In this document: positions 16,829 through 24,785 of the stretch, one piece after another
Position numbering within the stretch: the stretch's first letter is position 1
Layout: each line of letters starts with the position of its first letter
NCBI RefSeq assembly: GCF_009758255.1
Contig: NZ_WSEN01000008.1
Coordinates: forward strand, 124,001-188,000
DNA from: Microbacterium sp. MAH-37
GTDB taxonomy: Bacteria > Actinomycetota > Actinomycetes > Actinomycetales > Microbacteriaceae
DNA length: 64,000 nt
Reading direction: 5' to 3'
The notes under the pieces: generated by a model
Told to the model about the DNA's origin: nothing
The model's input: only the letters and a program-made list of their open reading frames with translations
The model's database searches: none
Position numbers and translations under genes: made by a program

Positions 16829-17617
16829 TCAACCGTCCGCGAGCAGCGCTCCGAGCCGGGCGTGCACCTCGCTGCCGCCGGCGTACAGCAGCGGCCGCCG
16901 GGAGTCCAGCTCGAGTCGCGTCACCGCTCCCCCTGCCTCTGCGACGAGGATCGCTCCTGCGGCGAAGTCCCACGCGTTCAGACCGCGCTCGAAGAACCCG
17001 TCCAGGCGTCCGGCCGCGACGTACGACAGGTCGATCGCCGCAGATCCCATCCTGCGCAGGTCTCGGGCCATCGTCATCACGCGGCGCACGGTCGCCAGGT
17101 CACCGTCGTGCGTGGCGGGGTCGTAGCCGAATCCGGTCGCCAGCAGCGCACCGGCAGGAGTCCCAGAGGTCACGGCCAGGCGCCTGCCGTCGTGCCAGGC
17201 GCCCTCACCGCGGACGGCGGTGAACAGCTCACCCAGCGCGGGGGCGCAGACCGCCCCGGCGACGCCCGACCAGGCCTCCGGCTCGGGCGTCCCCTCCACG
17301 ACGGCGATGCTCACGGAGTACGCCGGAATCCCGTAACTGTAGTTGACAGTGCCGTCGATGGGATCCACGACCCAGGTGAAGCCGCTCGTGCCCCCGGCCG
17401 CCCCGGACTCCTCTCCGAGGAATCCGTCATCGGGACGCTCTGCGGCGAGCCGATCCCGGATGAGCGCCTCGACCTCACGATCGGCGTCGGTCACGATGTC
17501 GGCGAGCGTCGACTTGGTCGCGGCGAGATGCACGCCCTCGCGACGCCGGCGCGCGGCGAGCTCACCCGCTTCGAGGGCGATCTCCGCGGCGAGCGCTCCG
17601 AGTTCGATGTCCGTCAT
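16829..17617 (-). CDS. Inositol monophosphatase family protein
   Basis: A 262-residue metal-dependent phosphatase of the IMPase/HisN/CysQ family. The metal-binding motifs are complete: GEES (about residues 68-71), DPIDGTVN (about 84-91) and NAWDFAAG (about 216-223). The strong site AGGAGG stands four bases before the ATG. Substrate within the family (inositol phosphate, histidinol phosphate, PAP) cannot be read from sequence. It is monocistronic as far as visible, with 262 bp before the enoyl-CoA hydratase. Confidence 0.88.
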   Translation of the reverse strand: MTDIELGALAAEIALEAGELAARRRREGVHLAATKSTLADIVTDADREVEALIRDRLAAERPDDGFLGEESGAAGGTSGFTWVVDPIDGTVNYSYGIPAYSVSIAVVEGTPEPEAWSGVAGAVCAPALGELFTAVRGEGAWHDGRRLAVTSGTPAGALLATGFGYDPATHDGDLATVRRVMTMARDLRRMGSAAIDLSYVAAGRLDGFFERGLNAWDFAAGAILVAEAGGAVTRLELDSRRPLLYAGGSEVHARLGALLADG

Positions 17618-17879
17618 GAGTCCTCCTGGTCGGTGGCAGGTGTCCAGTCTCGCGCAGACCAGTCACCGCGGCACAACCGCCTTCGCGGGCCGAGACACCG
17701 CTTGACTGCCGAAACCCCGCCCGCTCGCCGAGACCACACGCCGCATCCGCACCCCCGACAGCGCAAGGAGGAAAACGCCGGCACCGGGAACCCCGCACCA
17801 GCAGAAACCTCCCTGCACCGAAGCGCGGCGGCCGCCGGAGCGTGTTACGGCGGGGACCAGCGGCCCCGCGCAACCCTGC

Positions 17880-18677
17880 TCAGCGCGCGGAGCGGGCGGC
17901 GAAGGCCGCGACGCGGGCCTGCGCGTCAGGCGTCTCGAAGGACGCCCCGATCGAGAGCGCCTCTTCCTCGAGCTGCTCATGGAAGGTGCGCTCCGGCTGC
18001 GAGCGCACCAGACGCTTCGCGTGCCCGTAGGCGCCGGCGGCGCCGGCCAGCCAGAAACGGGCGATCTCCTCTGCGCGGGCCCGGACCGCGGCGGCCTCGG
18101 CCGCGGCATCCCCTCCGTCGGCGGCGGCGACCGCCTCGGCGACGAGACCCCACTCGACGGCCTCGGCCGCACTGAGCATGCGATCCTGCAGCACGAGCTG
18201 CAGCGCACGGCGCTGTCCGATCGCGTGGGCGAGCTGCGCCGAGACCGACAGGTCGGGCGTGAGGCCGATGTTCGCGTACAGGCTGCCGACCTTCGAATGC
18301 GCACCGACCACGGCGTAGTCGCTGCACAGCAGGATGCCGAGCCCGCCGCCCGCGGTCGTGCCGTGCGCGGCGGCGACGACCGGCTTCGCCGAACCGGTGA
18401 GCGAGCGGATGCCCTCGTTGATCACGCGGGCGAAGGCGGTGATGTCCTCGCCGGAGCCCATCTCGGTCGCCATGTCGAGCACGTCGCCGCCGGCGCAGAA
18501 CGCCGGGCCCGCGGCATCGATGAGGATCGCGCGCACATCATCGCGGGCGACAGCCTCGGCAGTGGCGTCCCGCCAGGCGTAGGCGAGATCGCCGTTGAAG
18601 GCGTTCAGCCGGGCAGGGCGGTTCAGGGTGAGCCGCGCGAGGCCCTCGTCGACGGTGAACAGGATGGACTCGCCCAT
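17880..18677 (-). CDS. Enoyl-CoA hydratase/isomerase family protein
   Basis: Encodes 265 residues. The start at ATG 18677 is supported by AAGGAGA. The crotonase fold is shown by LNRPARLNAFNGDL near the N-terminus, FCAGGDVLDMA (first oxyanion-hole segment), HGTTAGGGLGILLCSDYAV (second oxyanion-hole segment) and GLTPDLSVS. The position usually holding a catalytic Glu in classical hydratases appears as Asp/Leu (TPDLS), so it may be an isomerase or another crotonase rather than a beta-oxidation hydratase. The C-terminal helix RTFHEQLEEEALSIGASF is typical. Confidence 0.88.
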   Translation of the reverse strand: MGESILFTVDEGLARLTLNRPARLNAFNGDLAYAWRDATAEAVARDDVRAILIDAAGPAFCAGGDVLDMATEMGSGEDITAFARVINEGIRSLTGSAKPVVAAAHGTTAGGGLGILLCSDYAVVGAHSKVGSLYANIGLTPDLSVSAQLAHAIGQRRALQLVLQDRMLSAAEAVEWGLVAEAVAAADGGDAAAEAAAVRARAEEIARFWLAGAAGAYGHAKRLVRSQPERTFHEQLEEEALSIGASFETPDAQARVAAFAARSAR

Positions 18678-18747
18678 TGGCGTCTCCTTCGGTGCGTACG
18701 GGTTCCCCCAGCGTATCTGCGGGACTGAGTCGCCGCATCCATGACAC

Positions 18748-19236
18748 TCAGTCCGCGAGGACGCGACCGACGAGGTCGTGCATCCGGCGGCGGGTGCCGT
18801 CCAGCCGCATGTCGACCTGGCCGGGCGCGAGCACCTCGTTCGGAGCGAGCGGATGCGCCAGCCGCACGTTCTCATGACAGGACAGATCGGCGCACACGTA
18901 GGTGCCGACCGTGTCGCCGTGGCGTCCGCGCTCGCCCGCCCGCCGGGCGGCCCAGAGCGCGACCTGGTTTCCGGGCTGCATGGTGTGGCAGATGTTGCAC
19001 ATGCCCGACCGTGTGCGCCCCGCGCCGGCGGTCTGCAGCACGATCCCGACTGTCTGGCCCTCGTGCTCGATCAGCACGTATCCACGACGCGTGGACGTGG
19101 GATCGCGCCAGGCGAAGAAGTCGAGATAGTCCCAGTCCGTGAGCAGGAAGTCGTGCGGCATCTCGATCACCCGCAGCTCGTCGCTGTCTGCGTTGACGAA
19201 GGATGCCCGGACGTCGGCCTCGGTCAGCGGATGCAT
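18748..19236 (-). CDS. FBP-domain (elongation factor G-binding, treble-clef zinc finger) protein
   Basis: A 162-residue protein. The C-terminal half has a four-cysteine zinc site, CNICHTM and CADLSC, within the pattern seen in FBP_C/FusB-like proteins, which bind EF-G and help it leave the ribosome (fusidic acid protection in staphylococci). The N-terminus (LTEADVRASFVNADSDEL, DWDYLDFFAWRDP) also matches actinobacterial FBP proteins. The ATG at 19236 is preferred over GTG 19239 because a -10-like TAGACT lies exactly six bases upstream, consistent with a leaderless mRNA. Whether it confers fusidic acid tolerance is inference. Confidence 0.82.
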   Translation of the reverse strand: MHPLTEADVRASFVNADSDELRVIEMPHDFLLTDWDYLDFFAWRDPTSTRRGYVLIEHEGQTVGIVLQTAGAGRTRSGMCNICHTMQPGNQVALWAARRAGERGRHGDTVGTYVCADLSCHENVRLAHPLAPNEVLAPGQVDMRLDGTRRRMHDLVGRVLAD

Positions 19237-19275
19237 CACCTCAGTCTATGCACGTCCTCCCGCCCCCTCGGTGAG

Positions 19276-21888
19276 TCACCCCGTCACGTCGAACAACCCG
19301 TGCGCGCCGCGCTCCGCATCGATCATGAAGTGCGACACGAACGGGTAGTGCCCGGCCTCCGGGAAGGTCAGCTCGACGAATCCACCCTGCGCCGGCATCA
19401 GTCCGAGCGCCTGCGAGCCGCTGCCGGACGATCGGTTCAGCAGGTAGGTGCCCTCCGCCCAGACGGTGTCGAACTGCCCGCCGATCACGTGGAAACTCGA
19501 CGACCTCTCGATGCCGGCATCCAGCACCCACACGCGCAGCCGCTCGCCGACCTTCGCCTCGAGCGGCGCGTGGTCGTACTGGTTCGCGTAGCCGTTGAAC
19601 ACCACCAGGTCGGGGTTGCGGTCGGCGATGGCGTCCATATCGACCTCGCCACCGTCGTGGTCGCCGAGGTAGTACTCGCCCTGCACCAGCACATAGCTGC
19701 GATCCACCGCGGGCAGTTCGTCGGGCTCGATCACGACCGCGCCGTACATGCCGTTGGCGATGTGCGCCGTCATCGGCATGGTCGAGCAGTGATACATCCA
19801 GATGCCGGCGCGCGTCGCAGTGAACGTGTATGTCAAGCTCTCGCCCGGCGCGATGGTGCGCATCGGGCGATCGGGCGCCAGTGAACCCGCGTGGAAGTCG
19901 ATCGAATGCCCCATCACGCCGTCGTTCACGAGCGTGATCTCGAACGTGTCACCGACCCGACCGTGCAGCACGGGCCCCGGCGCGGTGCCGCCGTAAGTCC
20001 ACAGGGTCTGCGTCACGCCCGGCGCTACCTCGGTCTTCACGTCGCGCGCGGTGAGCGTCAGCCTGCGGTTCACAGGACCATCGGATGCCGGCAGAGCCGG
20101 CAGTTCGGCATCGAAAGGCGTGAAGTCCTCACCCGGGTCCGCCATCAGGTCGATGGGCCCGGATGCCGCGTGCTCGCCATGCGTGCTGGAATCCGCCGAA
20201 CCGGCCCCGGCCGTCGCGCCGGTCGCGACGATCGACATGGTCATGCCCATCTGCCTGTGCCCGATGATCGAGCACCAGCCGTCGAGGTCCTTCGTGATGA
20301 CGCCGACGTCGATGGTCTGCGACGCGCCGGGTGCGAGTCGGCCCCCTGCGACGCCGTTCGCGAAGACCAGGTCGTGCACCTGCTCCCGGTCGGTGTTGGT
20401 CAGCTCGATCACCAGCCGCGTGCCCGCCGGAACCTCGATGCGGCTGGGCGTGAAGCGCATGTCGGCCGCCTCGACCTGCACGGTCTTGACCGGGGCATCC
20501 GCATTGCCGGTCGGTGCCGCCGACCAGCCGAAGCCGGCCGGATCCGCCGCGGCGGGCACGGCCACCGCGAGGACCACGGCCAGCAGTCCCGCGACCGCCT
20601 GCCCGGCGCGACGCCCCGGCGGCCTCTCCCCCTCGGGCACGATCGGGCCGGTACGACGTTCGCCCAGCGTCGCGCCCTCGGCCTTCGCCCGGCGCTGCGC
20701 GCGCATGGCGACGAACATGATCGGCAGGAACGACGCCATCGCGATCAGGTACAGCATGGATGCCACCACGCGGGACAGGCTCGACACCGGCAGTGCGCAC
20801 ACGGCAAGCGCGGCGTTCGCGACCGTGACCCGCCAGGCGGCGCCACGGTCGAAGCCCGCGGTGCCGATGCGCACCGGGGTGGGCCCGCCGCCCAGCACCA
20901 CCGGCACGAGGTAGCTGAGCGCGCCGATCAGCACCTGTGCCGCGAATCCAGCGGCGAGGTACGGCACGAGGGAGTCGAGCAGCGCCGACACTGCGGAGAA
21001 GCCCGATCCGTCAGCGAATGCGGCGATGGCGCCGCCGATGAGCATCGCGACGGCCCCCGCCCACCAGATCAGCGCCATTCCGACCGACATCGCGGCGAAG
21101 CTGCGCGGAGGCCTGCGCTGCGCGGCCCGCCACAGCGAGACGCCGATCACGACGAGGCCGCCCAGATAGCCCGCCAGGCCGAGAGCGAGCACCGGCAGCC
21201 AGGTCATCGCCGCGCCGAACGCGGCGACTGAGACGCCGGCCGCGAGCCACGGCAGGGCGCGGGCCGCGCCGTCGGCGGCATGCGCATCCGCACGGGTCCG
21301 CAGCAGGGTGGGCCACAGGGTGACCACCGTGCCGGCGACGGTGAGCCCGATCCAGCCGAGCACGTTGATCAGCGCGTGCGCGAGCACGAGGTTCGGCAGG
21401 TCGTCGCCGCGGGCGAGCAGCGCGCCGAGTGCCGCGCCCACCGTGAGCAGCGCGGCGGCGACGACGTAGTACCGGATCGTGCGGCCGAACCGCCCCGGCA
21501 TGCTGCGCAGCGCGCGACGGTGCAGGCTCACCCCGTGCCATCCCACGGCGACGATCAGCGACGCCGCGCCCGCCGCGGTGATCGGCCAGACGCCGCTCAG
21601 CACGCCGGCGACGACCAGGGCTGCGCCGCCGTTCGACAGGATCAGCCGGATCGTCTGCGTGCGGGCATCCGCGGGCGTCGCCCTGCCGCGCAGCAGCGCC
21701 CAGGAGAAATACTGGCTCCACACCAGGATCGCGTGCGTGACCGCTCCGAGCAGCAGCAGGTGGATCATCAGCCAGGCGGGCGCGGGGAGCGCACGATGCG
21801 CCACGGCGGCGACGACCGTCAGCACCAGCCAGATCACGGTCGGGATGTCGCGCATCGGCTGGAAACCGCGGGTCCGGACGGCGGTCAT
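19276..21888 (-). CDS. nirK: Membrane-anchored cupredoxin-copper nitrite reductase (NirK) fusion
   Basis: Encodes 870 residues. The ATG at 21888 overlaps the upstream stop (ATGA) and has AGGAGAG before it. Residues 1-400 hold about ten to twelve membrane spans with His residues in NnrS/heme-copper-like settings (MIHLLLLGAVTHAILVWSQY, AHALINVLGW). After one more span (about 430-448) comes a single cupredoxin domain (470-557) with ligands His505, Cys539, His544 and Met549. The remainder is a two-domain NirK: type-1 ligands His661, Cys701, His709, Met714; type-2 ligands His666, His700, His800; active-site Asp664 and His773. All copper ligands and catalytic residues are present, so reduction of nitrite to nitric oxide outside the membrane is expected, with the fused cupredoxin a likely electron donor. 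Confidence 0.85.
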   Translation of the reverse strand: MTAVRTRGFQPMRDIPTVIWLVLTVVAAVAHRALPAPAWLMIHLLLLGAVTHAILVWSQYFSWALLRGRATPADARTQTIRLILSNGGAALVVAGVLSGVWPITAAGAASLIVAVGWHGVSLHRRALRSMPGRFGRTIRYYVVAAALLTVGAALGALLARGDDLPNLVLAHALINVLGWIGLTVAGTVVTLWPTLLRTRADAHAADGAARALPWLAAGVSVAAFGAAMTWLPVLALGLAGYLGGLVVIGVSLWRAAQRRPPRSFAAMSVGMALIWWAGAVAMLIGGAIAAFADGSGFSAVSALLDSLVPYLAAGFAAQVLIGALSYLVPVVLGGGPTPVRIGTAGFDRGAAWRVTVANAALAVCALPVSSLSRVVASMLYLIAMASFLPIMFVAMRAQRRAKAEGATLGERRTGPIVPEGERPPGRRAGQAVAGLLAVVLAVAVPAAADPAGFGWSAAPTGNADAPVKTVQVEAADMRFTPSRIEVPAGTRLVIELTNTDREQVHDLVFANGVAGGRLAPGASQTIDVGVITKDLDGWCSIIGHRQMGMTMSIVATGATAGAGSADSSTHGEHAASGPIDLMADPGEDFTPFDAELPALPASDGPVNRRLTLTARDVKTEVAPGVTQTLWTYGGTAPGPVLHGRVGDTFEITLVNDGVMGHSIDFHAGSLAPDRPMRTIAPGESLTYTFTATRAGIWMYHCSTMPMTAHIANGMYGAVVIEPDELPAVDRSYVLVQGEYYLGDHDGGEVDMDAIADRNPDLVVFNGYANQYDHAPLEAKVGERLRVWVLDAGIERSSSFHVIGGQFDTVWAEGTYLLNRSSGSGSQALGLMPAQGGFVELTFPEAGHYPFVSHFMIDAERGAHGLFDVTG

Positions 21889-23126
21889 GACTTCTCTCCT
21901 CGTCGCTCGGTCGGGAATGACAGTCCGTTCGGCGCGCCGACGGCGGGTCGGGTCTCGACACGCCGTGCCGCGGGCATCCGGTCTGTGGTTTCCGACACGG
22001 ATGACGGGGGCACCGGCCCGAGCACGGCGCTGACCAGCGCGGTCGCCATGAACAGCATCAGGGCGAGGACCCCGAGTACTCCACCGATCTGGAGGCCCGC
22101 CGGCATGCCGAGCCCGTCCCCGACCCAGAGCCGCACGACCAGGGCGATCTGCAGCAGAGCGATCGGCACCCAAAACGCCGGGCGGTACGGCAGGGCGATC
22201 CGCAGCACCGCGGGCAGGATGCTCGTGGCGTGCGCCATGATCATCGAGAACACATAGCCCAGGAACACCGCGTGCACGACCGCGTCGTAGACCCGCTGCT
22301 CGGCGGGCGCACCGAACAGCAGCGCGACGCCCGCGACGGCCAGCCAGGCGTACCCGGCCAAGATGCACGCGGCCATGTACCGGGTCACCCCGCTTGCGCG
22401 AATCGTGCGCCGCGCGACGTCGTGCATCAGCAGCCAGCCCGCGAGCGACAGCAGAGCGAGCCCGAGCAGGACCGATCCGGCATCGGGGAAGACGGCTCCG
22501 ATGACGAGCGCGCCGGTGACCACCCACGCGTGCAGGAGAAGCCGGCCCCCTGCGGCCGCACCCATCGTGATGCGTGCGAGTTCCACGCGTTCGGCGGCGA
22601 TCGTCAGCACCACGAAGCCGATCAGCCACGGGAGCACCCGGGTCAGGGAGTCCTGACCGGTCCAGATCACCGCGCTGGCAAGGCCGAGACCGGCGGCCAG
22701 CAGCTGGGTGAGCACTGCCGCGTCGTGCTGCCTGCGCCAGAGCGGGATGTACACCAGCGTGAAGGCGGCCGCTCCCACAGCGAGCACGGACTTGCCGACG
22801 ACGAGGGGCACTGCGGGCGCTGCCAGCAGAAGACCGCCGAGGCCGAGCAGCGCTGGGGCGAGGTAGCCGTACCAGCGCCCCAGGGCGGTGGCTCGCTCCA
22901 GAGCGATCAGCGTCCCGACGAACCCCAGCACCAGCAGCATCCCGTGCACTGCGGGAAGGCGATCGGCGGTGATCGGCGCGGGCAGGCCGAGCAGCAGAAG
23001 GCCGGCGTCCAGGCCCGCGAGCAGCGCGAAACCGGCGGGCAGCAGCCAGATCAGGCGCCACGAGGGGCGGCGCGAGTCCTTCCCTGCCGTGGATCGGACC
23101 TCCCCGCCGCGCACATGGGCGCTCAC
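21885..23126 (-). CDS. NnrS-like multispanning membrane protein
   Basis: Encodes 413 residues with about twelve hydrophobic spans. Conserved-looking His residues occur in LPAVHGMLLVLGFVGTLIAL, GRLLLHAWVV and VVHAVFLGYVFSMIMAHATS; the last matches the HA...GFVFSMIMGHA signature of NnrS-related proteins found beside nitric-oxide and denitrification genes. The GTG start at 23126 overlaps the TGA of the regulator (GTGA), and its stop overlaps the NirK fusion start. The three genes are therefore one coupled operon. The C-terminal ~50 residues are Pro/Ser/Arg rich and cytoplasmic. Exact function is unknown; a role in NO handling or heme/copper metabolism is inference. Confidence 0.72.
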   Translation of the reverse strand: MSAHVRGGEVRSTAGKDSRRPSWRLIWLLPAGFALLAGLDAGLLLLGLPAPITADRLPAVHGMLLVLGFVGTLIALERATALGRWYGYLAPALLGLGGLLLAAPAVPLVVGKSVLAVGAAAFTLVYIPLWRRQHDAAVLTQLLAAGLGLASAVIWTGQDSLTRVLPWLIGFVVLTIAAERVELARITMGAAAGGRLLLHAWVVTGALVIGAVFPDAGSVLLGLALLSLAGWLLMHDVARRTIRASGVTRYMAACILAGYAWLAVAGVALLFGAPAEQRVYDAVVHAVFLGYVFSMIMAHATSILPAVLRIALPYRPAFWVPIALLQIALVVRLWVGDGLGMPAGLQIGGVLGVLALMLFMATALVSAVLGPVPPSSVSETTDRMPAARRVETRPAVGAPNGLSFPTERRGEKS

Positions 23127-23773
23127 GACGCGACCTGCAGATGCAGGATGCAGGCGCCGTCGGCGGCGAACGGCAGCAGCTTGGCGGTCGCACCCTCGGC
23201 GCGGGTGCGGGCGAGCCCCTCGATCAGCCCCTCGTGCACCGCGCACACGACGTCGGAGCGGCGGGATGCTGCAGCGAGCAGGGGGCAGTTGCGCAGCACC
23301 GTCTGCTCGCCGGTCGACGCGTCAGGGGCGAAGCCCTGCTCACGCATGACCTCGAGGACGAGCGCGCGCGGGTCGGCCTCGGCCCGGTCCTGCGCCAACT
23401 GCGCACCCCAGATGCGGCCGGCGGTCTTGGCCTCCTGCGCGGGCTGGTCGCTGGTGCGGGCGAGCCCCTCCGCGAGGGCGACGGCGAGTCCCGCGTAGGG
23501 GGCCGTGCCGTCGCTGCCGACGGCGTGCCAGCGCAGCGATGGCCGGCCGCGACCGGACGGTGCCTCCTGCTCTCGGGTGATGTGCCCGTCGGCGAGCAGT
23601 CGCTCGAGATGCCCGCGCACGGTGTTCTCGTGCAGCCCGGTTGCAGCGACGAGGTCTGCTGTGGATGCCGGACGCACCTCGATCTCACGCAGGATGCGCT
23701 CGCGGCTCGAGGAGTGCCGGCGGTCCCCGGACGTCCTGCGGCGGTTTTCTCCGGCGCTCAGCTTATTTTCCAC
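23123..23773 (-). CDS. Winged-helix regulator with cysteine-containing sensor region
   Basis: 216 residues from GTG 23773 (an upstream start is not excluded). The N-terminal winged helix (SSRERILREIEVRPASTADL, ATGLHENTVRGHLERLLADG, RGRPSLRW wing) is of the ArsR/SufR type. The C-terminal region carries Cys163 (RNCPLLAAA), Cys177 (VVCAVHEGL) and Cys208 (GACILHLQ), the layout of SufR-like regulators that hold an iron-sulfur cluster. An NO- or redox-sensitive cluster controlling the nitrite reductase operon is plausible. It leads the operon and is divergent from the DUF2249 gene; the AT-rich gap between them is the probable operator. Confidence 0.72.
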   Translation of the reverse strand: MENKLSAGENRRRTSGDRRHSSSRERILREIEVRPASTADLVAATGLHENTVRGHLERLLADGHITREQEAPSGRGRPSLRWHAVGSDGTAPYAGLAVALAEGLARTSDQPAQEAKTAGRIWGAQLAQDRAEADPRALVLEVMREQGFAPDASTGEQTVLRNCPLLAAASRRSDVVCAVHEGLIEGLARTRAEGATAKLLPFAADGACILHLQVAS

Positions 23774-23795
23774 GGGATTGATTGTAATAAACTCT
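23763..23795. promoter_or_regulatory. AT-rich divergent control region of the nitrite reductase locus
   Basis: A short AT-rich island (ttattttcc, then attgattgtaataaac) stands out from the GC-rich surroundings and overlaps the 5' end of the regulator gene. TTATT (23763-23767) and AATAA (23786-23790) are inverted. It lies 38 bp before the DUF2249 start, where promoters for both directions and autoregulation are expected. Confidence 0.45.
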
Positions 23796-23832
23796 GCTGT
23801 GAACCCGCACCGGGTGAGGACGGAGAAAACCC

Positions 23833-24147
23833 ATGGCGAACATCGAGATCCACCACTCACGGTCCGAGGCGGTCGATCAGAGCCCGACCGCCGGCTGCGC
23901 GTGCGGCGAGCATGACGAGGAGCTGCCCGAACTCGACGTGCAGACCATCCCGCACGCGATCCGGCACGCGGCGATCTTCGGCGCGATCGAGTCGCTGCGT
24001 CCCGGCGCCGCGATGGTGGTCTCCGCGACGCACGACCCGGTGCCGCTGCTCACCCAGCTGCACGCGAAGCACGGTAGCCAATTCCGCACCAGGTACCTCG
24101 ACGAGGGCCCTGAGCGCTGGCGCATCATGGTACGCAACGCCGGTTGA
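23833..24147 (+). CDS. DUF2249 domain protein
   Basis: A 104-residue soluble protein. The core LDVQTIPHAIRHAAIFGAIE, PGAAMVVSATHDPVPLLTQL and HGSQFRTRYLDEGPERWRIM is the DUF2249 fold, a small TusA-like domain often fused to or located beside hemerythrin, NO and denitrification proteins. An N-terminal CACGEHDEELPELD segment holds two Cys and a His. It is divergent from the regulator/NnrS-like/NirK operon, which supports a nitrosative-stress or nitrite-metabolism link. ACGGAGAAAACCC precedes the ATG. The biochemical role is unknown. Confidence 0.82.
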   Translation: MANIEIHHSRSEAVDQSPTAGCACGEHDEELPELDVQTIPHAIRHAAIFGAIESLRPGAAMVVSATHDPVPLLTQLHAKHGSQFRTRYLDEGPERWRIMVRNAG

Positions 24148-24173
24148 GTCCTCCCGCACCGGCGAGCGACTTC

Positions 24174-24205
24174 GGCGGGTTCCCCACATTCGTGGGAAAC
24201 CCGCC
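24174..24205 (+). terminator. Rho-independent terminator after the DUF2249 gene
   Basis: GGCGGGTTCCCCAC pairs with GTGGGAAACCCGCC (one mismatch) around a short loop containing TTC, followed by ttct. Confidence 0.7.
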
Positions 24206-24271
24206 TTCTGCTGTCAGTCACCGTCCGTACTGTCGATGGCGAACCGCACGACGCCGGAGCAGAATGGAGGC

Positions 24272-24559
24272 ATGTTCGTGTCACCGGACGTGATCGGAAT
24301 GATCATCTCGCTCTTCGCCTTCGCCGTGGCGATGCTCGGCGGAGTCGCCTGGCTGCTCGGCAACCAGACGAAGCGCGTCGACGCCCGCTTCGACCAGGTG
24401 GATGCCCGTTTCGACCAGGTCGACGCCCGCTTCGACCGCGTGGACACGCGCATCGACGGCCTCGACGCGCGCCTCAACCGAGTGGAGAACGAGCTCGTGG
24501 AGGTGAAGATCGCCATCGCCAGGATCGAGGGTCCGGAGCGCCGACTGCAGCGCCTCTGA
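24272..24559 (+). CDS. Small membrane protein with heptad-repeat coiled coil
   Basis: 95 residues from ATG 24272. GTG 24278 is an equally good or better start, since GGAGG at 24266-24270 is then seven bases away instead of one. One membrane span (VIGMIISLFAFAVAMLGGVAWLL) is followed by five near-identical heptads (ARFDQVD, ARFDQVD, ARFDRVD, TRIDGLD, ARLNRVE) and ELVEVKIAIARIEG, a clear coiled coil. At DNA level this is a 21-bp tandem repeat. Bacterial proteins of this build are usually annotated only as hypothetical; function unknown. It is located between the DUF2249 terminator and tRNA-Tyr. Confidence 0.75.
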   Translation: MFVSPDVIGMIISLFAFAVAMLGGVAWLLGNQTKRVDARFDQVDARFDQVDARFDRVDTRIDGLDARLNRVENELVEVKIAIARIEGPERRLQRL

Positions 24560-24601
24560 AGCCCTCGTCCGTCTCGATTTCCTGCGCGGCGCAACGGCGG
24601 G

Positions 24602-24607
24602 TAATAT
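24602..24607 (+). promoter_or_regulatory. -10-like element upstream of tRNA-Tyr
   Basis: TAATAT at 24602-24607 is a good -10 hexamer in a GC-rich background, 48 bp before the mature tRNA 5' end. No convincing -35 is visible. Confidence 0.4.
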
Positions 24608-24654
24608 GATTTCTCGCGCCCCCGGTTGGCTGTTCAAGTCGGACGGGTGTGCAT

Positions 24655-24736
24655 GGCGAGTTGCCCGAGCGGCCAAAGGGAGCTGACTGTAAATCAGCCG
24701 CGGAATGCTTCGGGGGTTCGAATCCCTCACTCGCCA
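24655..24736 (+). tRNA. tRNA-Tyr (GTA anticodon)
   Basis: An 82-nt class II tRNA. The acceptor GGCGAGT pairs with ACTCGCC, discriminator A. The anticodon GTA (24689-24691) lies in loop CTGTAAA. A long variable arm GCGGAATGCTTC follows, then the T arm GGGGG/CCCTC with TTCGAAT. CCA is not encoded. Confidence 0.94.
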
Positions 24737-24745
24737 CCCAAGATC

Positions 24746-24772
24746 TGAGACCTCCGCTGTGCGGGGGTCTCA
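24746..24772 (+). terminator. Rho-independent terminator of tRNA-Tyr
   Basis: TGAGACCTCCGC (24746-24757) pairs with GCGGGGGTCTCA (24761-24772), with one mismatch and a 3-base loop, followed by tttcgtt. Confidence 0.8.
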
Positions 24773-24785
24773 TTTCGTTAACGCT

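Noticed and set aside
19276..23193. Single 1305-codon reading spanning both the NnrS-like gene and the NirK fusion
   Set aside because: The upstream part is the out-of-frame shadow of the NnrS-like gene. AGGAGAG plus ATG at 21888 and the ATGA overlap mark the true start.
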